NCBI GenBank assembly: GCA_964430565.1
Contig: CAYSFD010000019.1
Coordinates: 124,001-188,000 of the forward strand
DNA: 64,000 nucleotides
DNA from: VBDM01 sp964430565
Lineage (GTDB): Bacteria; Pseudomonadota; Gammaproteobacteria; Burkholderiales; SG8-39
Reading direction: 5' to 3'
The notes under the pieces are model-generated. The model made no database searches and was not told the DNA's origin. It saw nothing but the letters and a program-made list of their open reading frames with translations. The position numbers and the translations under genes are program-made. This document shows positions 8,327 to 16,828 of this stretch, piece after piece. Within the stretch, counting starts at the first letter, position 1, and the number at the start of each line of letters is the position of its first letter.

Positions 8327-8457
8327 CTGCGCGCTTCAAAGGGGAAGTCGGGAAAACCCTAACAGTGAAAAAAGTCGCGCGCCGGTGGGGGTTTTGCGTC
8401 GGCCGCTGCAGCGCAGCGTCGTCGTCTGAGGGAACGCGCGGGTCTGGCGCCAAGATC

Positions 8458-9060
8458 TCATACCGCCCCCGCCTTTTTCAGGAGCGCCGCCACGGCCTCG
8501 GCAAGCCGTGCGTAGCCCGCCGCGTTCGGATGGACGAGATCGGACTTCAGAGCGTTGTCGGTGAGGATTTTCCTGAGAGCGGCGCCCTCGTAGGGCAGCT
8601 TGGATTCCCTGGCGATGTCCTCGTAAAAGCCTGCCGCAGACGGCAGCAGACCGGGCTTGGGTACGCCGATTAGCACGACCTGAACGCCCCGGGCTTTGGC
8701 GAGGCGCACCATGGAGCGGAGATTGTTCGCCGCGTGCCCGTCGTCGAGTTTTCTCAAGAGATCGTTACCTCCGTGGCAGAGAATGAGGAGCTGCGGCTTG
8801 GTTTCCGCCAGCGCCGAGGTGAGACGCGCGAGTCCTTCCGCGCTCACTTCCCCCGGGACGCCTGCGGAGACGACCTTGCGGCCGATCAGGGCTTCGAGCC
8901 GCGCAGGATAGCTCTCATGCGGGTTGGCGCCCGTGCCGAAGGTCAGACTGTCGCCGAAAGCGAGCACCACCGCGTCCGTGGCAAGGCGCGGAAGCTTCGG
9001 CGGGCCGCCGCAGGCGGCGGCGAACGCCACGAGAAGGAGCAGCGCGCGGCGGCGGATCAT
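8458..9060 (-). CDS. SGNH/GDSL lipoprotein esterase (arylesterase, TesA-like)
   Basis: 200 residues from ATG 9060; an ATG 18 bp upstream (9078) would add MTTATV. A lipoprotein signal peptide (RRRALLLLVAFAAAC) ends in a plausible lipobox. The GDSL-family blocks follow: FGDSLTFGTG (nucleophile Ser), VSAGVPGEVS (oxyanion Gly), HGGND (block III Asn) and DLVHPNAAGY (catalytic Asp and His). The protein matches TesA-type acyl-CoA thioesterase I/arylesterase and should be membrane-anchored and face the periplasm. It stands alone on this strand and is divergent from the MFS gene at 9243. A substrate cannot be assigned. Confidence 0.85.
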   Translation of the reverse strand: MIRRRALLLLVAFAAACGGPPKLPRLATDAVVLAFGDSLTFGTGANPHESYPARLEALIGRKVVSAGVPGEVSAEGLARLTSALAETKPQLLILCHGGNDLLRKLDDGHAANNLRSMVRLAKARGVQVVLIGVPKPGLLPSAAGFYEDIARESKLPYEGAALRKILTDNALKSDLVHPNAAGYARLAEAVAALLKKAGAV

Positions 9061-9125
9061 CACGGTTGCGGTCGTCACGTCTGGGCCGGATTGCAGGCTT
9101 TTCGGAGCGCGTTGCGAGAGTAGTT

Positions 9126-9174
9126 CCCCCTCCTCATTTTGAGGAGGGGTGCCGGCGCAGCCGGCGGGGTGGTT
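9126..9174. repeat. Dispersed intergenic palindromic repeat (CCCCTCC...GGAGGGG type)
   Basis: A perfect 10-bp hairpin stem (CCCCTCCTCA at 9127-9136, TGAGGAGGGG at 9140-9149) is followed by GCCGGC-GCA-GCCGGC (9151-9165) and GGGGTGGTT. The layout of a pyrimidine/purine hairpin followed by a GC-rich dyad and GGGGTGGTT is that of a repeat I know from intergenic regions of many bacterial genomes. It lies between the divergent esterase and MFS genes. Confidence 0.55.
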
Positions 9175-9242
9175 CGCTATGGTACCAAACGGCGGTTCAG
9201 CACTTCCTGCGTGGTATCCTTTTCTTCGCCGTGAAATCCGAC

Positions 9243-10460
9243 ATGTCCCCCATCCGCACGCCCAGTCCTACCGTCATGCTCGTCTGCGCGAGCCTGATTC
9301 TTACGCTCGCACTCGGCATTCGCCACAGCTTCGGGCTGTTTCTTCAGCCGATGAGCATGGCCAACGGCTGGGGGCGCGAGGTGTTCGGCCTCGCCGTGGC
9401 GCTGTCAAACCTGATGTGGGGACTCACGCAGCCTTTCACCGGAATGCTCGCCGACCGCTTCGGCGCCGGGCGGGTGCTCTTCGCAGGCGGCCTGCTCTAT
9501 GCCCTCGGGCTGGTGTGCATGGCGAATTCGACCACCGCCCTCGGGCTCACGCTCGCGCTCGGTGTTTTGATCGGCCTTGGGATGAGCTGCACCACCTTCA
9601 ACATCGTGTTCGGGGCGCTCGGGCGCGCATATTCGCCCGAGCGTCGCAGCATCGTGCTCGGGATCGGCAGCTCGGCGGGCTCGTTCGGGCAGTTCGCGTT
9701 GCTGCCGCTCGCGCTTATCCTGATCTCCACGCTCGACTGGTACTGGGCGCTCATCGCGTTTTCGGCGCTCGCGGCCGCGATGGTGCCGGCATCGTTCGGC
9801 GTCGCAGACAAGGGCTACCACGGGACTCACGCCGCCGGCACGGGCGTGTCGCTCAAGGAAGCGCTCGCCGAAGCCTTCCGCCACAAAGGTTTCTGGCTGC
9901 TCGGAGTCGGTTATTTCACCTGCGGCTTCCAGATCGTCTTCATCGGGACCCACTTTCCGGCGTTCCTGCTGGACCAGGGACTGACCGTGCGCGACGGCAC
10001 GGTGGCGCTCGCGTTGATCGGCTTGTTCAACATTTTCGGTTCCTACCTCGCGGGACACCTCGGCGGCCGGTTCTCGAAGACCTATCTACTCTCGGGACTG
10101 TATGCCGTGCGCGGGGCCGCGATCGTCGTGTTGATCGCGTTCCCGCTCACGCCGATGAGCGTCTACCTGTTCGCGGCGATATTCGGCTTCACCTGGCTCG
10201 GCACGGTGCCGCTCACCAACGGCGTCGTGGCGGGCATTTTCGGGGTCAAACATCTCGCCATGCTGTCCGGCTTCGTCTTCTTCTTCCATCAGCTCGGCAG
10301 TTTCTTCGGCGGCTGGCTCGGCGGTTACCTCTTCGACCACACCGGCTCGTACCAGCTCGTGTGGTTGATCGCGATAGCCTTGTCGGTGATCTCGACAATC
10401 GTCAACCTGCCGATCGACGAGCGGGCGGTGAAACGGTTAGGAAGACCTGTTGCCGCTTGA
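9243..10460 (+). CDS. MFS transporter, organic-acid type, upstream of glycolate genes
   Basis: 405 residues, about 12 membrane segments. The N-terminal helix contains LGIRHSFGLFLQPMS, followed by the MFS loop motif GMLADRFGAGRV after helix 2 and a second half beginning near GFWLLGVGYFTCGFQ. This resembles the monocarboxylate/oxalate-formate-like branch of the MFS. ATG 9243 is used; GTG 9231 would add four residues. It is followed 39 bp later by hydroxypyruvate isomerase and then glcDEF, so uptake of glycolate, glyoxylate or a related hydroxyacid is a reasonable inference. No regulator gene accompanies it. Confidence 0.8.
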   Translation: MSPIRTPSPTVMLVCASLILTLALGIRHSFGLFLQPMSMANGWGREVFGLAVALSNLMWGLTQPFTGMLADRFGAGRVLFAGGLLYALGLVCMANSTTALGLTLALGVLIGLGMSCTTFNIVFGALGRAYSPERRSIVLGIGSSAGSFGQFALLPLALILISTLDWYWALIAFSALAAAMVPASFGVADKGYHGTHAAGTGVSLKEALAEAFRHKGFWLLGVGYFTCGFQIVFIGTHFPAFLLDQGLTVRDGTVALALIGLFNIFGSYLAGHLGGRFSKTYLLSGLYAVRGAAIVVLIAFPLTPMSVYLFAAIFGFTWLGTVPLTNGVVAGIFGVKHLAMLSGFVFFFHQLGSFFGGWLGGYLFDHTGSYQLVWLIAIALSVISTIVNLPIDERAVKRLGRPVAA

Positions 10461-10499
10461 GGAATTGCGGGCGAGGCTGCTTCCGCGTGGTCCTGACCG

Positions 10500-11276
10500 A
10501 TGCCCCGCTTCAGCGCCAACATCAGCATGCTGTGGAAGGAGCTCGAGTTTCCCGAGCGCTTCGAGGCGGCGGCTCGGGCGGGTTTCAAGGCGGTCGAGAT
10601 CCAGTTTCCCTACGGCTGGAGCAAGAGGCAACTCGGCGAGATCGCTCAACGCGCCGGCGTCGAGGTGGTGCTCATCAATATCCCGGCGGGCGATCCGGAA
10701 AAAGGCGACCGAGGCATCGGTTGTTTGCCACAGCGCGTCGCCGAATTCCGCGAAGGCGTCGCCCGGGCGATCGACTATGCCAGGGCACTTGGCTGCAAAC
10801 AGATGAACTGCCTCGCGGGGGTCGCGCCGCCCGGCATCGACGGCGCGACCCTTCGCGGAACCTACGTCTCCAATCTCCGCTACGCCGCGGGAGAGCTTGC
10901 GCGCCACGGCATGACGCTGCTGACCGAGCCGGTGAGCACGCAGGCCGTTCCGGGCTTCTATCTGAACACCTCGGTGCAGGCGCTCGCGCTCATGGATGAG
11001 GCTGATGCGGACAATCTGAAACTTCAGTACGACCTGTACCACATGCGCATCATGGGAGACGATCTCGCCGAAACCCTCTCGGCGAATCTGCATCGGATCG
11101 GGCACATGCAGATCGCGGACGTTCCGGGCCGGCACGAGCCCGGAACCGGGGAAATCGATTTCCCTCACCTATTCGATCTGATCGACCGGCTCGGTTATCG
11201 GGGCTGGATCGGCGCGGAATACGTGCCCGCCGGCAAGACCGAGGACGGCTTGGCGTGGGTGAAGAAATACTTGTAA
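10500..11276 (+). CDS. hyi: Hydroxypyruvate isomerase
   Basis: 258 residues, a full-length TIM-barrel protein of the xylose-isomerase-like AP endonuclease 2 superfamily. The N-terminus PRFSANISMLWKE and NCLAGVAPP are characteristic of Hyi. The expected metal and active-site residues can be placed in LLTEPVS (Glu), QYDLYHM (Asp), IGHMQIADVPGRHEPG and GAEYVP (Glu). It interconverts hydroxypyruvate and tartronate semialdehyde, which joins the glyoxylate carboligase route. Its place between the MFS carrier and glcD agrees with C2-acid metabolism. Glyoxylate carboligase itself is not in the window. Confidence 0.9.
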   Translation: MPRFSANISMLWKELEFPERFEAAARAGFKAVEIQFPYGWSKRQLGEIAQRAGVEVVLINIPAGDPEKGDRGIGCLPQRVAEFREGVARAIDYARALGCKQMNCLAGVAPPGIDGATLRGTYVSNLRYAAGELARHGMTLLTEPVSTQAVPGFYLNTSVQALALMDEADADNLKLQYDLYHMRIMGDDLAETLSANLHRIGHMQIADVPGRHEPGTGEIDFPHLFDLIDRLGYRGWIGAEYVPAGKTEDGLAWVKKYL

Positions 11277-11301
11277 GCTGCGCGCATAGCGAAAGAGTGT
11301 C

Positions 11302-12786
11302 ATGAACGTCGCGGTCACCGGCATCAATTTCCTTCGCCAAGCAGAAGTCGCTGGGCGCTTGCGCCAACGGCTTCCCGCGGACTCCGTGCTGCACGCCGAA
11401 GAAGACACGCGCTCCTACGAGTGCGACGGCCTCTCGGCTTACCGTCAGTTGCCGATGGTGGTGGTGCTCCCCTCGAACGAGGAAGAGGTGCGGGAAGTGA
11501 TGCGCAACTGCAACGAGTTGAAAGTGCCGGTCGTCGCGCGCGGCGCGGGAACGGGCCTCTCGGGCGGCGCGCTCCCCATGGGGGACGGCGTGCTGCTGTC
11601 GCTCGCGAGGATGCGGCGCATCCTCGCCGTCGATCCGCTCGCCCGGACTGCGCGGGTGCAGCCCGGCGTGACCAATCTCGCGATTTCGGAGGCGGCCGCG
11701 CCCTACGGCCTTTTCTACGCGCCCGATCCTTCCTCCCAAATCGCTTGCTCGATCGGCGGCAACGTCGCGGAGAACTCCGGCGGCGTGCACTGCCTGAAGT
11801 ACGGCCTCACCGTGCACAACGTGCAGCGCGCCCGCGCGGTCACGATAGAAGGCGAGATCGTGGAATTCGGCAGCGAAGCGCTCGATGCGCCCGGCTACGA
11901 CCTGCTCGCGCTCCTCGTCGGCAGCGAAGGCATGCTCGTGGTCGTCACCGAGGTGACGGTGAAGCTCCTGCCCGAGCCCGAGACCGCGCGGGTCATCCTC
12001 GCCTCCTTCGACGACGTGGAGAAGGCCGGTAACGCGGTCGCCGACATCATCGCCGCGGGAATCATCCCGGCGGGCCTGGAGATGATGGACCGGCCGGCGG
12101 TCCGGGCGGTGGAAGAATTCGTGCACGCCGGATACGATCTGGAGGCCGCGGCGCTGCTCCTGTGCGAGGCGGACGGCACACCCGAGGAGGTCGAGGAAGA
12201 CATCGCCAGCATGACCGAAGTGCTGCGGCGCTCCGGAGCGAGCGCGATCCGCATATCAACCTCCGAGGCCGAGCGCCAGAAGTTCTGGGCCGGCCGCAAG
12301 GCCGCGTTTCCGGCGGTGGGCCGCATTTCGCCCGATTACTACTGCATGGACGGCACGATTCCGCGCCGCAAGCTCGGCGAGGTGCTTCTGTTCATCGGAC
12401 AGATGGAGAAAAAGTACGGCCTGCGCTGCCCCAACGTGTTTCACGCGGGCGACGGCAATCTGCATCCGCTGATCCTCTTCGATGCCAACGACGCGGACCA
12501 GCTGCATCGCACCGAGCAGTTCGCCGGCGAAGTGCTGGAGAAATGCATCGAGGTGGGCGGCACGATCACCGGCGAGCACGGCGTCGGGATCGAGAAGATC
12601 AACCAGATGTGCCAGCAGTTCGGCACGCAGGAGATCACCGCCTTTCACGGGGTGAAGCGCGCATTCGACCCGGAGGGCCTGCTCAACCCGGGCAAGAACA
12701 TCCCCACGCTGCACCGCTGCGCCGAGTTCGGCAGGATGCACGTGAAGGGCGGCCGCTTGCCGCATCCTGAGCTGCCGCGGTTCTAG
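11302..12786 (+). CDS. glcD: Glycolate oxidase FAD subunit GlcD
   Basis: 494 residues, the usual length for GlcD. The PCMH-type FAD-binding domain occupies roughly residues 45-225 (VVARGAGTGLSGGALP, then CSIGGNVAENSGGVHCLKYG, LVGSEGML). The C-terminal FAD-oxidase domain has FHAGDGNLHPL and GTITGEHGVGIEK, the latter including the conserved histidines that bind the cofactor and metal in this family. With GlcE and GlcF it oxidises glycolate to glyoxylate (D-lactate is also a known substrate of the family) and passes electrons to the membrane quinone pool. It begins 25 bp after hyi. Confidence 0.94.
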   Translation: MNVAVTGINFLRQAEVAGRLRQRLPADSVLHAEEDTRSYECDGLSAYRQLPMVVVLPSNEEEVREVMRNCNELKVPVVARGAGTGLSGGALPMGDGVLLSLARMRRILAVDPLARTARVQPGVTNLAISEAAAPYGLFYAPDPSSQIACSIGGNVAENSGGVHCLKYGLTVHNVQRARAVTIEGEIVEFGSEALDAPGYDLLALLVGSEGMLVVVTEVTVKLLPEPETARVILASFDDVEKAGNAVADIIAAGIIPAGLEMMDRPAVRAVEEFVHAGYDLEAAALLLCEADGTPEEVEEDIASMTEVLRRSGASAIRISTSEAERQKFWAGRKAAFPAVGRISPDYYCMDGTIPRRKLGEVLLFIGQMEKKYGLRCPNVFHAGDGNLHPLILFDANDADQLHRTEQFAGEVLEKCIEVGGTITGEHGVGIEKINQMCQQFGTQEITAFHGVKRAFDPEGLLNPGKNIPTLHRCAEFGRMHVKGGRLPHPELPRF

Positions 12787-12794
12787 CGCTGAGC

Positions 12795-12822
12795 TGTCAT
12801 CCTGAGCGAAGCGAAGGATCTG
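12795..12822. repeat. Dispersed repeat TGTCATCCTGAGCGAAGCGAAGGATCTG type, supplying the glcE ribosome binding site
   Basis: The 28-bp segment between glcD and glcE begins TGTCATCCTGAGCGAAG and ends CGAAGGATCTG, a dispersed intergenic sequence found in many unrelated bacterial genomes. It contains a dyad (ATCCT / AGGAT). Its AAGGA (12814-12818) lies 7 bases before TTG 12826, the only sensible glcE start, so the repeat itself seems to act as the Shine-Dalgarno sequence. Confidence 0.6.
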
Positions 12823-12825
12823 CTT

Positions 12826-13926
12826 TTGTCCGAACCAATCCAGCGTTTCGCCGAAGTCGTTCTGGAGGCTGCGGCGAAGAAAAGACCGCTGCGGCTGCGC
12901 GGCGGCGGCACCAAGGACTTCTACGGCCAGGCGCTCGAAGGCGAGGTGCTCGACACGCGCGGCTACGCCGGCATCGTCGCCTACGAGCCCTCGGAGCTCG
13001 TCATCACCGCGCGCTGCGGCACCCGGCTCGCCGAAATCGAAGCGGCGATGCGCGAGAAAAAGCAGATGCTCGCATTCGAGCCCCCGCATTTCGCCCGGTT
13101 TGGTTCAGGCGAGACGACCTCATTTGCGACCGTCGGCGGCATGGTCGCGGCGGGGCTTTCCGGGCCGCGCCGCCAGGCGGCGGGGGCGCTTCGCGACTTC
13201 GTCCTCGGCGTGAAAATCATGGACGGTCGCGGCGAGGCGCTGTCCTTCGGCGGACAGGTGATGAAAAACGTCGCCGGCTACGACGTCTCGCGCCTGATGG
13301 CGGGTTCGCTCGGCACGCTCGGGCTTATCCTGGAGGCTTCGCTCAAGATCCTGCCGCTCCCCGTCTCCGAGGCCACGCTCAGGCTCGAGTTGCCCGAGGA
13401 CAAGGCGATCGAGACGCTCAACAAGTGGGGCGGCAAGCCGCTTCCGATCAGCGCGAGCGCCTGGACCGGAGGCGAGCTCGGCGTGCGCCTGTCCGGAGCA
13501 AGCGCCGCGGTCAAGGCGGCACGGGAAAGAATCGGCGGCGAGCTCGTCGAAGCCGCGCAAGGTGCGCGCTTCTGGACGGGAATCCGGGAGCAGACCGCCC
13601 CGTTCTTCGGCAGCCCAGTCAAAAATGCGGCGCCGCTGTGGCGCATCTCGGTTCCCTCGACTACGCCGCCGCTCAAGCTCATGGGCGAACAAATGATCGA
13701 GTGGGGCGGGGCGCTGCGCTGGCTTTTCTCGCACGCCGATGCTCGCACCATCCGCGACGCGGCCAGGCGCGCGGGCGGCCATGCCACGCTCTTTCGCGGC
13801 GGCGACAAGTCGAACGGAGTCTTTCAGCCCCTTTCGCCGGCGCTGATGAAAATCCACAGGGAGCTGAAGCGCGAGTTCGACCCGCACGGTATCTTCAACC
13901 GCGGGCGGATGTATCCGGATCTATGA
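12826..13926 (+). CDS. glcE: Glycolate oxidase FAD-binding subunit GlcE
   Basis: 366 residues with a TTG start; the next in-frame start would remove the conserved N-terminus. The FAD-binding domain shows LRLRGGGTKDF near residue 22 and TVGGMVAAGLSGPRRQAAGA near residue 105. The family's GLILEASLKILPLP and C-terminal FDPHGIFNRGRMYP are present. GlcE is a shorter paralogue of GlcD and part of the same membrane-bound enzyme. It is separated from glcD by a dispersed repeat and from glcF by 13 bp. Confidence 0.93.
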   Translation: MSEPIQRFAEVVLEAAAKKRPLRLRGGGTKDFYGQALEGEVLDTRGYAGIVAYEPSELVITARCGTRLAEIEAAMREKKQMLAFEPPHFARFGSGETTSFATVGGMVAAGLSGPRRQAAGALRDFVLGVKIMDGRGEALSFGGQVMKNVAGYDVSRLMAGSLGTLGLILEASLKILPLPVSEATLRLELPEDKAIETLNKWGGKPLPISASAWTGGELGVRLSGASAAVKAARERIGGELVEAAQGARFWTGIREQTAPFFGSPVKNAAPLWRISVPSTTPPLKLMGEQMIEWGGALRWLFSHADARTIRDAARRAGGHATLFRGGDKSNGVFQPLSPALMKIHRELKREFDPHGIFNRGRMYPDL

Positions 13927-13939
13927 CGGAAACTCGCTG

Positions 13940-15196
13940 ATGCAGACCGCACTCGCCGATTTTATCCGCGACACGCCGGAAGGGCGCGAGGCCGACGCCA
14001 TCCTGCGCAAGTGTGTGCATTGCGGTTTCTGCACCGCGACTTGCCCTACCTATCTTCTGCTCGGCGACGAGAACGACAGCCCGCGCGGCCGCATCTACCT
14101 CGTGAAGCAGATCCTCGAGGGCGCGGCGGTCACCGCGAAGACGCAGTTGCATCTTGACCGCTGCCTTACTTGCCGCGCCTGCGAAACGACCTGCCCTTCC
14201 GGCGTGCGCTACGGGCGGCTCGCCGACATCGGGCGCAAGCTCGTAGAGGAGCGGGTTCCGCGCCCGGTTTGGCGGCGCGTGATGCGGCGCGTCCTCGCCG
14301 AGGTGCTGCCGCGGCGCTCCTTGTTCATGCCGTTGCTGAAGCTGGGACAGTTCGCGCGGCCGTTTCTGCCGGCGCGACTTGCCGCAAGCGTGCCTGCGCC
14401 GGCGCCTGCTGCGGGCGTGTGGCCGCCGCCGCGGCACGCGCGGAAGATGCTCGTGCTCGCCGGCTGCGTGCAGCCGGAGCTCTCTCCGGACATCAACGCC
14501 GCGGCGGCGCGAGTACTCGACCGCATCGGCATTTCGCTCATCGAAGCAAAAGGCGCCGGCTGCTGCGGCGCGCTGCGCTTTCACCTCAACTACCAGGACG
14601 AGGGCCTAGCCGACATGCGCGCGCTGATCGATCGCTGGTGGCCGCACGTCGAAGCCGGAGCGGAGGCGATCGTCGTGACGGCAAGCGGCTGCGGCGTCAC
14701 GGTGAAAGAGTATGGGCACCTCCTTCGACACGATGCGCGCTACGCCGCGAAGGCCGCGAGGATCAGCGCCCTGACTCGCGACACTTGTGAAGTGATCGAC
14801 GCCGAATTCGTCCGGATCGAGCCGTTGCTCGAGAAATCCGGGAAGCGCGCCGCCTTTCATCCGCCTTGCTCGCTTCAGCACGGCCAGAACATCAAAGGCG
14901 TCACCGAGCGCCTGCTCGAGCGCGCCGGGTTCGAGCTGACCCCGGTGCCGGACGCGCACCTGTGCTGCGGCTCGGCGGGAACTTATTCGATCCTGCAGCC
15001 GGAGCTTGCCGAGCGGCTGAAACATAACAAACTCTCGGCGCTCGGCTCCGGCCGACCCGAGCTCATCGCCACCGCCAACATCGGCTGCCTTGCGCACCTG
15101 CAGACGGGGACCGAAATTCCGGTGGTACACTGGGTCGTGGCGCTGGAAGAGCGGCTGAGAAGACAAAGCTCGCGTATTCCCGCAAAGCTGGAGTGA
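13940..15196 (+). CDS. glcF: Glycolate oxidase iron-sulfur subunit GlcF
   Basis: 418 residues. Two 4Fe-4S ferredoxin motifs are complete: CVHCGFCTATCP (C25, C28, C31, C35) and CLTCRACETTCP (C75, C78, C81, C85). Two CCG domains follow, with GAGCCGALRFH and HLCCGSAGTYS. The subunit transfers electrons from the flavin subunits towards quinone, probably at the inner face of the membrane. It is the last glc gene; the following MFS exporter starts at the stop codon. Confidence 0.94.
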   Translation: MQTALADFIRDTPEGREADAILRKCVHCGFCTATCPTYLLLGDENDSPRGRIYLVKQILEGAAVTAKTQLHLDRCLTCRACETTCPSGVRYGRLADIGRKLVEERVPRPVWRRVMRRVLAEVLPRRSLFMPLLKLGQFARPFLPARLAASVPAPAPAAGVWPPPRHARKMLVLAGCVQPELSPDINAAAARVLDRIGISLIEAKGAGCCGALRFHLNYQDEGLADMRALIDRWWPHVEAGAEAIVVTASGCGVTVKEYGHLLRHDARYAAKAARISALTRDTCEVIDAEFVRIEPLLEKSGKRAAFHPPCSLQHGQNIKGVTERLLERAGFELTPVPDAHLCCGSAGTYSILQPELAERLKHNKLSALGSGRPELIATANIGCLAHLQTGTEIPVVHWVVALEERLRRQSSRIPAKLE

Positions 15197-15198
15197 AC

Positions 15199-16779
15199 AT
15201 GCCGACAACTTCGCCGACCGAAAGGGCGCCACTCGATCGGAGCATCCCTGCTTCTTACGGTGGCGTCGGCTTTCACGGACCGCTGTGTCCCGACGGACGG
15301 GCGGCTCGCGCCGCGGAATGCCGGGAGCCCTGTCCCGAACGGTCACGACCGTTCGTGCTGGCGGTGACCATCATCGCCTCGGCGATGGCCTTCATCGATG
15401 GAACGATCGTCACGATTGCTCTGCCGGCGCTGCAGGCAGATTTCGCTACGGGCTTCGCGTCGTTGCAGTGGGTAGTCAACGCCTATGCGCTGCTCCTCGG
15501 CGGGCTGATCCTGATCGGCGGCGGCGCCGGCGATCGATTCGGCCGACGGCGGATATTGCTGATCGGTGTTGCAATATTTGCCGCAGCGTCCCTGGTCTGC
15601 GCTCTGGCCCCAACGATCGGTATCCTAATAGGCGCGCGTGCGGCAAAAGGGATCGGGGCCGCGTTGCTCGTTCCGCAGAGCCTCGCGATCATCGCAGCAG
15701 CTTTTCCGAAGGAGACCCGTGGGCGCGCCATCGGCATCTGGGCGGGCGCCTCCGCGATCGCGATGGCAATGGGCCCACCGCTGGGCGGCATTCTGATCGA
15801 CATGCTCGGTTGGCGATCGGTGTTCTGGATCAACCTGCCTCTCTCGGCTTGCGTCATATGGCTTGCACTCGCTCACGTGCCCGAAAGTCGCGACGAGAGC
15901 GTCCGGGGGCCGCTTGATTGGCGCGGCGGTCTGATGAGCATAGCGTCGTTCGGGCTGCTGGCGTTTGGCCTGACCCGGTTCGCCGAGACGTCCGAGACCA
16001 TCGCGATACCGGCGGCATTGCTGACCCTGGGCGCGGTTGGCCTGGTCCTTTTCCTGGCAACCGAGTCGAGGGCTCCCAGTCCACTGATGCCTCTATCCCT
16101 GTTCTCCAGCCGGGTATTTTCCGGGGCGAATATCCTGACTCTGTTCCTCTACGGGGCGCTCAGCGGCATCCTGTTTCTGCTGCCTTTCGATCTTATCGAG
16201 CGACGGGGTCTGAGCGCCACGCAGGTTGGCCTCACGTTGCTGCCATTCGGCGCAATCGTGGGAACCCTGTCACGCGCTGCCGGCGATTGGGCCGATCGCA
16301 AGGGCCCGCGCCAGCCGTTGGTGCTCGGATCGATGTTGCTCGCCATGGCAGCGGCGGGCATGGCGCTGGGCATCGAGAACTATTGGCTTGGCGTGCTTGC
16401 ACCGGTCCTGCTCATGTCACTGGCCATGGCCATCGTAGCGGCGCCACTGACCACCGCCGTGATGAATGCGGCTCCCGATGCCCAGTCGGGCGCCGCCTCC
16501 GGCATCAACAACGCCGTAAGCAGGCTGGCGGGACTTTTCGCCGTCGCCATCGTCGCCGCGATAGCAAGCGTTGTCTTTTCCGGTGCAATCGAAGCTGCCG
16601 GATCGTTGACGGCGGGTTCGCGCTTCGGCGTGCTCCCCGCGATGGAAGATCCAACGCGCATGGTTTTCGAGCACGCGTTCAGGCGTGCTTATGCGTTCGC
16701 GCTGGGAATAGCTGCCGTATGGAGCCTGCTTGCAGCGCTGGTCGCCTGGCTCTCCATACCGCCGAAGCGATCAGATTGA
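15199..16779 (+). CDS. DHA2-family (14-helix) MFS drug exporter
   Basis: 526 residues with about 14 membrane segments. Early motifs IIASAMAFIDGTIVTIALP (helix 1) and GGGAGDRFGRRRIL (motif A) are those of EmrB/QacA-type H+ antiporters; MGPPLGGILID matches the motif C region. A GTG at 15193 overlaps the glcF stop and would add two residues. Its codon choice is slightly less GC-biased than glcF and its N-terminal 50 residues are poorly conserved. The specificity is unknown. Despite its position it need not belong to glycolate metabolism. Confidence 0.82.
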   Translation: MPTTSPTERAPLDRSIPASYGGVGFHGPLCPDGRAARAAECREPCPERSRPFVLAVTIIASAMAFIDGTIVTIALPALQADFATGFASLQWVVNAYALLLGGLILIGGGAGDRFGRRRILLIGVAIFAAASLVCALAPTIGILIGARAAKGIGAALLVPQSLAIIAAAFPKETRGRAIGIWAGASAIAMAMGPPLGGILIDMLGWRSVFWINLPLSACVIWLALAHVPESRDESVRGPLDWRGGLMSIASFGLLAFGLTRFAETSETIAIPAALLTLGAVGLVLFLATESRAPSPLMPLSLFSSRVFSGANILTLFLYGALSGILFLLPFDLIERRGLSATQVGLTLLPFGAIVGTLSRAAGDWADRKGPRQPLVLGSMLLAMAAAGMALGIENYWLGVLAPVLLMSLAMAIVAAPLTTAVMNAAPDAQSGAASGINNAVSRLAGLFAVAIVAAIASVVFSGAIEAAGSLTAGSRFGVLPAMEDPTRMVFEHAFRRAYAFALGIAAVWSLLAALVAWLSIPPKRSD

Positions 16780-16828
16780 GGTAAGATCGGTTCCCTCATC
16801 CCGTCTGCTCTTGGCTGGGTCGTTCACG

